Shown piece by piece: positions 1-5,244 of a stretch of DNA of 5,342 nucleotides. Numbering within the stretch: position 1 is the stretch's first letter; each line of letters starts with the position of its first letter. The notes beneath the pieces were generated by a model, which was not told where the DNA came from, ran no database searches, and saw only the letters and a program-made list of their open reading frames with translations. The position numbers and the translations under genes were made by a program. The stretch covers positions 1 through 5,342 of the forward strand of contig CAJBLW010000254.1 in NCBI GenBank assembly GCA_903953985.1, read 5' to 3'. Source of the DNA: an uncultured Burkholderiales bacterium (GTDB lineage Bacteria; Pseudomonadota; Gammaproteobacteria; Burkholderiales; Burkholderiaceae_C).

Positions 1-1
1 A

Positions 2-1204
2 TCAGGTCAAGGCGGCAGACTCACGCAAGCCGGTGATCATCGAGGTGTTGAGCAAATGCGCTTTGTGCAGGACAGGGTCGCTGGCCTTGCGCTGCAATTC
101 CTCCATGGCGACCTGGCGTTTGGACATGTCCCGCTCCTGCATGCGCGCACGGTTGCGGCCCGATTGTTCCAGCACATGCGAGATGGCGATGGGACGGCGC
201 TGACGCTCATACAAAGCCAAAGCTTCCAGACCGCATTTTTCATTCAGGATGGACCCCAGTTTTTCGCTCAGGTTGAATGCATCGTGGATACCACCGTTCA
301 TGCCCATGCCGCCACTGGGGCTGTTGAGATGGGCGGCATCGCCGACCAGAACCACACGACCTGTGACGTATTGCTTCACCACTCTTTGGTGAATCCTGTA
401 GGGTCGAATTTCCAGCACTTCGTAGGCTTCGTTGCGTGGCCAGATGCGCTGCATCTTTTGTTGGACTGCGGTGTCTGAAGTGGCCTCTTCTATGCTTTCT
501 CCTTCATCCGGATAAAGACTCACACGCCATAAGTCACGCAGTCGCAGCAAACTGAAAGTGCCACGTTCGCTCCAGCAGTAATTGATGAAAGAAAGACTTG
601 GCAAATGTTCATGGAACGCAAACCGGGTGGTCGCCAGGATGGTGGTTTCCGGGAAAGTCAAGCCATCGAATTCCAGGTTCAATTGTTTTCTCACCGTGCT
701 GTGGCCGCCATCAGCCCCCACTAAAAATGAGGCCTCCAGCTGATTCAGATGGCCGTCTGGCGATGTGTATTGCACGTTGACCGAGTGGTCATTTTGCAAA
801 AAGCCTATCAATGGACAGCCCCAATGCACCTGCACATGCGGCAAATTCGTCTGGATATGCGCCAACAACAGTTCAGACAATCGCCATTGCTCACATTGCA
901 AGCGATAGGGGTGCGCGGTCTCGTCTTTCAAAACCGACAGGTCAAATTCGGCATACTGGCCCGTCGTGTGCATGCGCACTTGCCAGGTGGGCGCGATCAA
1001 TCCCGCTGCGATCAATCCGGCCGTGATGCCCTGCGCATCCAGCATGTCCAGCGTGGGGGGATGAAACGTGGAGGCACGCAAACCGCGCACCAACTCGGGC
1101 GCTGATTCGAGCACCGTGCAAGCGATGCCCATGTGGCCCAGTCGCATGGCCAATACCAGGCCGACGGGACCTGCTCCAGAAATGACAACGGGTTGGATGT
1201 TCAT
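2..1204 (-). CDS. FAD-dependent aromatic monooxygenase (PHBH/UbiH-type, single domain)
   Basis: A 400-residue class A flavoprotein monooxygenase, expected to use NAD(P)H and O2 to hydroxylate an aromatic or related ring in the cytoplasm. All three family fingerprints are visible: the Rossmann GxGxxG (G10-A-G-P-V-G15) with acidic E33 closing the ADP-binding beta-alpha-beta fold; the DG motif (G163-A-D-G166); and the GD motif (V287-G-D-A-A-H292) followed by a G-M-N-G-G loop near 301-305 that cradles the flavin. The stretch R43-A-S-T-F-H-P resembles the flavin-contacting Arg region of phenol and hydroxyphenylpropionate hydroxylases. The length matches p-hydroxybenzoate hydroxylase, and the thioredoxin-like C-terminal domain of phenol hydroxylases is absent. 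The gene is complete: stop at 2-4, ATG at 1202-1204. No Shine-Dalgarno is visible upstream of the ATG; it overlaps the preceding gene's stop (ATGA), so translational coupling is likely. The family is confident; the substrate is unknown. Confidence 0.9.
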   Translation of the reverse strand: MNIQPVVISGAGPVGLVLAMRLGHMGIACTVLESAPELVRGLRASTFHPPTLDMLDAQGITAGLIAAGLIAPTWQVRMHTTGQYAEFDLSVLKDETAHPYRLQCEQWRLSELLLAHIQTNLPHVQVHWGCPLIGFLQNDHSVNVQYTSPDGHLNQLEASFLVGADGGHSTVRKQLNLEFDGLTFPETTILATTRFAFHEHLPSLSFINYCWSERGTFSLLRLRDLWRVSLYPDEGESIEEATSDTAVQQKMQRIWPRNEAYEVLEIRPYRIHQRVVKQYVTGRVVLVGDAAHLNSPSGGMGMNGGIHDAFNLSEKLGSILNEKCGLEALALYERQRRPIAISHVLEQSGRNRARMQERDMSKRQVAMEELQRKASDPVLHKAHLLNTSMITGLRESAALT

Positions 1205-1983
1205 GTTGCAGTGGGGGCGATGCCCATGGCCTGAGCTCTGTTAGCCCAGTGCCCGGCATCCAGCCAAGTTTGAAGGTCAGATGCTTCTGGGGCGGTGTTG
1301 GGGATGGCTGCGACCGATTGCCACATCAAAGCCAGCATGCTCGACAACCACGGCGGGCCGGTTCGATCGCGTTGAATCAGCAGCGTTTTCAGGCTAGGCA
1401 TGCCCGTGCCCAGCATCAAGACAGCGTCAGCGCTCGTAGCGCTTAAAGCTTGGGCTGCGCTGTTGGCCGATTCGCTGGAGGTCGTGTAAATGGCATGAAA
1501 ACCTGGATCTGATGAGTTCACCGCCTGAACCATGCCAATGTCAAAACCATGCGACATCCAATAGGCGATGCTCGCCTGCGTGAGGTCGTTTGGGTAAGGC
1601 GAGAGTAAATCCAATCGACGAACGCCCAAGGTCTTCAAGGCTGCTGCCACGGCCATACCAGCGGTGACAACCGGTATGTTCAGGCGTGCTTGCCAAGCAA
1701 GCACCCATTGCGCCTCTTGTTCGCGGCCCATCAAATAGGAAGAGCCTGTGCAGGCGAGTGCCAGAACCGACAGCGGGGCATTGCCAAACTGAAGCATGCT
1801 GATTTCAAGTTGGTCAAAATAATCCAGCAATCGCTGATTCAGACGGGATGCTTGGCTGACGAGGCGCGCATTGATCAGCGAATAGCCTGTGGGCAACAAA
1901 GCCCAAGCCTCAGGTTCAACGGTGGTATTGGCCTGCGGTGTCAGCAATCCAATCAAGCCAAGGGGTGCGTATTCCATGCTCAC
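1201..1983 (-). CDS. Asp/Glu racemase-superfamily enzyme (arylmalonate decarboxylase / maleate isomerase-like)
   Basis: A 260-residue cytoplasmic protein of the superfamily holding maleate cis-trans isomerase, arylmalonate decarboxylase (AMDase), Asp/Glu racemase and EutA. The N-terminal G9-L-I-G-L-L-T-P-Q-A-N-T-T-V-E-P motif matches the substrate-carboxylate loop of maleate isomerases. L77-A-C78-T-G-S-S covers the first catalytic position. The L119-G-V-R-R-L-D-L-L-S-P-Y130 segment carries the conserved Tyr. At the second catalytic position, where both AMDase and maleate isomerase have Cys, the sequence reads L191-G192-T-G-M-P-S-L, so Gly replaces Cys; C78 is the only Cys in the protein. A standard two-Cys racemase or isomerase mechanism is therefore doubtful, and a one-Cys decarboxylase or isomerase chemistry is possible. 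The start is GTG at 1981-1983, chosen because GGAG lies 11 bases upstream; an in-frame ATG at 1975-1977 would sit 17 bases from it. It is the first gene of the left operon and its stop overlaps the monooxygenase start. The family is clear; the reaction is not. Confidence 0.83.
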   Translation of the reverse strand: MSMEYAPLGLIGLLTPQANTTVEPEAWALLPTGYSLINARLVSQASRLNQRLLDYFDQLEISMLQFGNAPLSVLALACTGSSYLMGREQEAQWVLAWQARLNIPVVTAGMAVAAALKTLGVRRLDLLSPYPNDLTQASIAYWMSHGFDIGMVQAVNSSDPGFHAIYTTSSESANSAAQALSATSADAVLMLGTGMPSLKTLLIQRDRTGPPWLSSMLALMWQSVAAIPNTAPEASDLQTWLDAGHWANRAQAMGIAPTAT

Positions 1984-1994
1984 AAAACAAGTGG

Positions 1995-1998
1995 CTCC
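1995..1998 (-). promoter_or_regulatory. Ribosome binding site deciding the GTG start of the racemase-superfamily gene
   Basis: On the minus strand GGAG (plus-strand ctcc) lies 11 bases before GTG 1981-1983 and 17 bases before the in-frame ATG at 1975-1977. The spacing favours the GTG, though it is slightly long, so the two-codon-shorter ATG form cannot be excluded. Confidence 0.5.
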
Positions 1999-2030
1999 GT
2001 TGAAATGTCGATGCGGCTCAAAAAGTCGAT

Positions 2031-2046
2031 TGTGAACCTAAGCACA
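2031..2046. promoter_or_regulatory. Candidate CRP/FNR-family binding site
   Basis: The 16 bases read TGTGA, six bases, then GCACA, which differs from the CRP-type consensus TGTGA-N6-TCACA at one position. The centre is about 55 bases upstream of the GTG of the left operon and about 170 bases upstream of the ATG of the right operon, so control of the left operon is the simpler reading. Binding by any particular regulator is inference. Confidence 0.35.
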
Positions 2047-2056
2047 GGGCTTGTGC
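2042..2056. repeat. Inverted repeat GCACA-N5-TGTGC (possible operator)
   Basis: A perfect five-base inverted repeat around a five-base centre (GGGCT). It shares its left arm with the CRP-like palindrome, and a further CACA follows at 2057-2060, giving alternating TGTG and CACA half-sites over 2031-2060. The two TTGTG copies (2030-2034 and 2051-2055) are 21 bases apart, about two helical turns, which fits side-by-side protein binding on one DNA face. The function is unproven. Confidence 0.35.
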
Positions 2057-2117
2057 CACACCCGAAGCGCTCAACGACAACCTAAACGCGTCGCATGGGT
2101 GACAAAACGGCATGCGC

Positions 2118-2130
2118 AGAAGGACCTTCT
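2118..2130. repeat. 13-base palindrome AGAAGG-A-CCTTCT (possible operator)
   Basis: A perfect six-base inverted repeat around a single central base. A one-base loop rules out a stable RNA hairpin, so a dimeric-protein site is more likely than a terminator. The centre is about 21 bases upstream of the candidate -35 element and 84 bases upstream of the iron-sulfur subunit ATG, a usual place for an activator. No matching regulator can be named. Confidence 0.4.
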
Positions 2131-2144
2131 AGGTTTTAGTCAGG

Positions 2145-2173
2145 TTGCATTAACCCAGAGATCACGACATAGT
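2145..2173 (+). promoter_or_regulatory. Weak candidate sigma-70 promoter for the right operon
   Basis: TTGCAT (2145-2150) and CATAGT (2168-2173) are separated by 17 bases and match the -35 and -10 consensus at 3 of 6 and 4 of 6 positions. Transcription would begin near 2180, giving a leader of roughly 28 bases that includes the ribosome binding site. The poor -35 would fit a promoter that needs an activator. It is the best pair I can find by eye, not a strong one. Confidence 0.3.
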
Positions 2174-2194
2174 GGAACGCAAAGCTTTCACCAC

Positions 2195-2199
2195 GGAGA
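2195..2199 (+). promoter_or_regulatory. Ribosome binding site deciding the iron-sulfur subunit start
   Basis: GGAGA sits 8 bases before ATG 2208-2210, an optimal spacing. This rules out the in-frame GTG at 2172, which has no Shine-Dalgarno, lies inside the candidate promoter, and would add 12 residues with no counterpart in the family. Confidence 0.8.
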
Positions 2200-2207
2200 C
2201 TGTCCCC

Positions 2208-2666
2208 ATGAAAATAAGCGTCAACGGCAAATCCCACACGCTGGATGTCGAACCTGAAATGCCCTTGCTGTGGGCATTGCGCGATGAACTCGATATCAAG
2301 GGCCCCAAATTCGGGTGTGGCGTGGCCCAATGTGGCTCTTGTACCGTCTTGCTCAATGGTGAACCCGTGCGTTCCTGTTCTTACCCGGTTTCGGCCGCGG
2401 TCGGGCAAAAGGTCATCACCATCGAAGGCCTGGCAGATAAAGGCCGTTTGCATGCCGTGCAGCAAGCCTGGATCGACCATCAAGTGCCACAGTGCGGTTA
2501 CTGCCAAGGCGGACAGATGCTTGCAGCAGTGGCCCTGCTTAAGAAAAATCCCAAGCCGACCGACCAAGACATCGACGCCGCGATGACCAACATTTGCCGT
2601 TGTGGCACCTACGCCCGCATGCGCACCGCCATCCACGCCGCTGCCAAGAAAGGGACCCGCGCATGA
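2208..2666 (+). CDS. [2Fe-2S] subunit of a molybdenum hydroxylase (IorA-type, xanthine oxidase family)
   Basis: A 152-residue electron-transfer subunit carrying both [2Fe-2S] clusters of a xanthine-oxidase-family molybdenum hydroxylase. The N-terminal plant-ferredoxin-type domain has C37-x4-C42-x2-C45-x11-C57 (K-F-G-C-G-V-A-Q-C-G-S-C). The C-terminal helical domain has C96-G-Y-C99-Q-G-G-Q and N128-I-C130-R-C132-G, so all eight cluster ligands are present. The Q-C-G-Y-C-Q-G-G-Q form and the length match isoquinoline 1-oxidoreductase alpha (IorA) rather than the CGYCTPG form common in CO dehydrogenases and xanthine dehydrogenases. There is no signal peptide; by analogy it would fold in the cytoplasm and be exported bound to the Tat-carrying large subunit. 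Its stop overlaps the start of that subunit (ATGA). Substrate specificity cannot be read from this subunit. Confidence 0.94.
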   Translation: MKISVNGKSHTLDVEPEMPLLWALRDELDIKGPKFGCGVAQCGSCTVLLNGEPVRSCSYPVSAAVGQKVITIEGLADKGRLHAVQQAWIDHQVPQCGYCQGGQMLAAVALLKKNPKPTDQDIDAAMTNICRCGTYARMRTAIHAAAKKGTRA

Positions 2667-4831
2667 GCACCCCAGAACAGACCTCCGGCATGGATCGCCG
2701 CCATTTCTTGAAGATCTCCAGCACCGCAGCAGCAGGCTTGTCGGTCGGGTTTTTTGTGCCGCAATCGGCGCAGGCCGCCAACACGCCCCAGCTGAATGTG
2801 TGGGTCGAAATCGAGCCCAACGACACCATTGTCATTCGCTATGCCCGTGCAGAAATGGGACAAGGCAGCATGACTTCTGCGCCCATGATGATTGCTGAGG
2901 AGCTAGAAGCCGACTGGAAAAAAGTGCGCGTCGAGTACGCCACGGCGCATGAAAACCTGCGCACCAAACGCGCCTATGGCGACATGGCTTCGGTCGGCAG
3001 TCGCACCATCCGCAATTCGCAAGAATACCTGCGCAAAGCGGGTGCCACCGGGCGCGAGATGCTGATTGCCGCGGCTGCCCAGCAATGGGGCGTGCCGGCC
3101 AGCGAGTGCAAAGCAGCACTCAGCAAGGTCACCCATGTGCCCAGCAAGCGCACGCTCAGCTACGGCAAATTGGCCGCAGCGGCCGCCAAACTGGAAGCCC
3201 CCAAAGAGGTCAAGCTCAAAGACCCCAAAGACTGGACATTGATCGGCAAGTCCATCCCGCGTGTGGACATTCCGGACATCGTAACTGGCCGTGTGAAATA
3301 CGGCATCGACGCACAAGTGCCTGGCATGCTGCACGCGGCCATTGCGGCCTCTCCGGTGTTCAACGGTACCGTCAAAAGCATGGACGCCTCCAAGGTGGAA
3401 AACCGCAGGGGCATCGTCAAGGTGTTGAATTTGGGCACCTTTGTGGCCGTGGTGGCCGACAACTGGTGGCGTGCCAAAGAAGCGCTGCGCGATGTGGCCG
3501 TGGACTGGGATGTGGGCGAGCACGGCACCTTGAGCAGCGCGGCCATCATGGCCCACTTCAAAGCCGGTATGGAGCAACCAGAACTGGCAGTGGCCCGCAA
3601 CGACGGCAACACCCTTGACGCCATGAGCAAGGCCGCCAAAGTCATCGAGGCCGAGTACTTCACGCCCTATTTGGCACACGCCACCATGGAGCCCATGGTG
3701 TGCACCGCTTGGTTGCAGGGCGACCAACTCGATGTGTGGTGCTCAACGCAAAACCCTGAATCCACCTTGGCCGTGGCGGCGGCGACTGCCGGTGTGCCCC
3801 AGGCCAATGTGAAAGTGCACCCCATGCAATTGGGTGGAGGTCTCGGGCGTAAAAGCCCGCAAGACTTCACGCGCCAAGCCGTCTCGATTGCCAAAGCCAT
3901 GCCCGGCAAGCCCATCAAGATGCTGTGGTCTCGCGAAGAGGAAATCCAGCACGGCTTGTACCGTCCGGCCAGCCTGATGCGTTTCAAGGCAGGTTTGAGC
4001 GCCACGGGCAAAGCCGAGGCCTTGCACATCCGCGTCAGCGCCCCGTCCATCTTGGCCACCTTGTTGAAACTGCCCTTGCCCAAAGGGGTGGATGGTCAGG
4101 CCGTGGCCAGCTTCAACGACCACCCCTATGACATTCCCAACACCCTGGTGGACTATGCCCAGCGCAACACCAATGTGCCCGTGGGTTTTTGGCGCACCGT
4201 GGGGCATTCACAAAACCCGTTCGGGCGTGAGTGCTTCATCGACGAGATGGCCCAAGCTGCTTCAAAAGACCCGGTGGATTACCGCTTGGCCATGCTGCCC
4301 AACAATGAAAAAGCCAACCGCGACCGTGCCATCCTGCTGGCCGTGACCAAAGCAGCCGGGTGGGACAAAAAACCTGCACCGGGTGTGTTCAGAGGCGTGG
4401 CCGCTACCGACGGTTATGGCAGCTGGACGGCCTGCGTGTGCGAGGTCTCCATCAACGCCAAAAACGAGGTCAAGATCCACCGCATCGTGATCGGTATTGA
4501 CCCCGGTTACGCCGTCAACCCCGACAACATCGTGGCCCAGTTCCAGGGCAGCGTGGTGCACGGTTTGACCGCCATCTTCTGGGGTGAAAACACCATCAAG
4601 GACGGGCGCGTAGAGCAATCCAATTTCCACGATTACCGCATGATGCGTTTGAACGAAATGCCGAAAGTGGAGGTGGTGATTGCCCCCACGGGTGGCTTCT
4701 GGGGCGGGGTGGGCGAGCCCGCCCAAGCGCCTTTGGCGCCCGCTGTGGCCAACGCCATTTCGGCCGCTTTGGGCAAACGCATCCGCAGCTTGCCTTTGAA
4801 AAACCATGGTCTGACTTTGGCGCGCGCATGA
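2663..4831 (+). CDS. Tat-exported molybdopterin-binding subunit of a molybdenum hydroxylase (IorB-type)
   Basis: A 722-residue catalytic subunit that should hydroxylate an N-heteroaromatic ring or an aldehyde with water, at a Mo-molybdopterin-cytosine-dinucleotide centre. The N-terminus has a Tat signal: D11-R-R-H-F-L-K, a hydrophobic stretch to about 33, and probable cleavage after A-Q-A at 36-38, so the enzyme acts in the periplasm. Cofactor motifs are M65-G-Q-G68, G391-G-G-L-G-R-K397 and G508-F-W-R-T-V-G-H-S-Q-N-P-F-G. The catalytic Glu is E685 in G-G-V-G-E-P. The MGQG segment is near the N-terminus, ahead of the hammerhead-like region (about 195-290), whereas in xanthine dehydrogenase it lies in the C-terminal half; this rearranged order is a hallmark of IorB relatives. 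No FAD subunit gene is adjacent, as expected for this type. ATG 2663 is chosen because it is coupled to the upstream stop, has AGGGA 7 bases before it, and places the Tat motif correctly. Substrate unknown. Confidence 0.93.
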   Translation: MSTPEQTSGMDRRHFLKISSTAAAGLSVGFFVPQSAQAANTPQLNVWVEIEPNDTIVIRYARAEMGQGSMTSAPMMIAEELEADWKKVRVEYATAHENLRTKRAYGDMASVGSRTIRNSQEYLRKAGATGREMLIAAAAQQWGVPASECKAALSKVTHVPSKRTLSYGKLAAAAAKLEAPKEVKLKDPKDWTLIGKSIPRVDIPDIVTGRVKYGIDAQVPGMLHAAIAASPVFNGTVKSMDASKVENRRGIVKVLNLGTFVAVVADNWWRAKEALRDVAVDWDVGEHGTLSSAAIMAHFKAGMEQPELAVARNDGNTLDAMSKAAKVIEAEYFTPYLAHATMEPMVCTAWLQGDQLDVWCSTQNPESTLAVAAATAGVPQANVKVHPMQLGGGLGRKSPQDFTRQAVSIAKAMPGKPIKMLWSREEEIQHGLYRPASLMRFKAGLSATGKAEALHIRVSAPSILATLLKLPLPKGVDGQAVASFNDHPYDIPNTLVDYAQRNTNVPVGFWRTVGHSQNPFGRECFIDEMAQAASKDPVDYRLAMLPNNEKANRDRAILLAVTKAAGWDKKPAPGVFRGVAATDGYGSWTACVCEVSINAKNEVKIHRIVIGIDPGYAVNPDNIVAQFQGSVVHGLTAIFWGENTIKDGRVEQSNFHDYRMMRLNEMPKVEVVIAPTGGFWGGVGEPAQAPLAPAVANAISAALGKRIRSLPLKNHGLTLARA

Positions 4832-5244
4832 CGGTGCTGGGCTTGGCGCGGGTGTGGGCCTTGGTGTGCAGTGCAGGCTGGAGCTGGACCGCTGCGCAAA
4901 CGCCTGAGGCTCCCCAAACCGGCTCGCCGGAGCGGGGCAAAGCCTTGCTCTTGCAAAGACAAGACAGCGGCTGTGTGTTGTGCCATCAAGTGCAGGGTTT
5001 GCCTGCGGGTGGCGCACTCGGTCCTTCTTTGGTCGGTTTGGCTGAGCGCACCACCAAAGATCAAGCCCGTGAACGCATTGCCGATGCCCGGCGCTCTAAC
5101 CCGCAAACCATCATGCCCGCCTACTTCAGCACCGATGGTTTGAACAACGTGGCGAACCCCTACAAGGGACAAACCATTTTGACGGCGCAGGCGCTGGAAG
5201 ACATCTTGAGTTACTTGTTCTTTCCCAGCAAGGCCACGCCATGA
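4828..5244 (+). CDS. soxX: SoxX-like monohaem c-type cytochrome
   Basis: A 138-residue secreted cytochrome c. A short hydrophobic leader (about 5-23, with a weakly charged start) suggests Sec export and cleavage near T21-A-A. One haem site, C49-V-L-C-H53, is followed by G-L-P-A-G-G-A-L-G-P-S-L; R88-R-S-N-P-Q-T-I-M96-P-A-Y supplies the probable distal Met ligand. The tail N107-V-A-N-P-Y-x-G-Q-T-I-L-T-A-Q-A-L-E-D-I-L-S-Y-L is characteristic of SoxX, the small subunit of the SoxAX cytochrome that links thiosulfate to SoxY. The start overlaps the molybdenum subunit stop (ATGA) and has no clear ribosome binding site of its own. The gene order before a probable soxY supports the name. Alternatively it could be the electron acceptor of the molybdenum hydroxylase, since such periplasmic enzymes often carry a cytochrome c. 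The family call rests on motif memory, without a database search. Confidence 0.8.
   Translation: MTVLGLARVWALVCSAGWSWTAAQTPEAPQTGSPERGKALLLQRQDSGCVLCHQVQGLPAGGALGPSLVGLAERTTKDQARERIADARRSNPQTIMPAYFSTDGLNNVANPYKGQTILTAQALEDILSYLFFPSKATP

Larger units (their letters stand above)
1984..2207. other. Divergent intergenic regulatory region between the two operons
   Basis: These 224 bases are the only substantial non-coding stretch in the window and must hold the promoters of both operons. Short frames that cross it have no ribosome binding site and no family resemblance, and I take them as spurious. It is more AT-rich by eye than the coding flanks. It contains a CRP-like palindrome (2031-2046), an overlapping GCACA/TGTGC inverted repeat (2042-2056), a compact 13-base palindrome (2118-2130), three copies of AACCTA in mixed orientation, and a weak sigma-70-like promoter facing right. 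Its density of symmetric motifs suggests regulator control of one or both operons. No regulator gene lies within the window. Confidence 0.7.

Noticed and set aside
2043..2058. Possible sigma-54 promoter on the minus strand (TGGCACA followed by CTGTG)
   Set aside because: The -24 element matches well, but the almost invariant GC of the -12 element reads GT at the required spacing, and the same bases are better explained by the TGTG/CACA palindromes.
2172..2207. GTG-initiated 12-residue N-terminal extension of the iron-sulfur subunit
   Set aside because: The GTG has no ribosome binding site, a strong GGAGA lies downstream at the right distance from ATG 2208, and the 152-residue form matches the family's usual N-terminus.
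2136..2636. Minus-strand open frame of 166 codons opposite the iron-sulfur subunit
   Set aside because: The opposite strand encodes all eight cluster cysteines in correct spacing; the antisense product has no recognisable motif.
2594..2662. 23-residue upstream extension of the molybdenum subunit frame
   Set aside because: It would overlap the iron-sulfur cluster codons of the upstream gene and bury the Tat motif; ATG 2663 is translationally coupled and places the twin Arg at residues 12-13.
2903..3727. Long minus-strand open frame of 274 codons inside the molybdenum subunit gene
   Set aside because: It is antisense to a clearly conserved coding sequence, is rich in His, Gly and Val as mirror frames of GC-rich genes are, and shows no ribosome binding site or family motif.
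4710..4725. Hairpin-capable sequence TGGGCG-AGCC-CGCCCA
   Set aside because: It lies inside the codons for the catalytic G-V-G-E-P-A-Q-A segment, has no following T-run, and is explained by conserved protein sequence in GC-rich codons.
4262..5017. Minus-strand open frame of 251 codons spanning the end of the molybdenum subunit gene and the cytochrome gene
   Set aside because: It crosses a gene junction on the opposite strand and has a Pro/Arg/His-rich composition without recognisable domains; it is best explained as a shadow of high-GC coding sequence.
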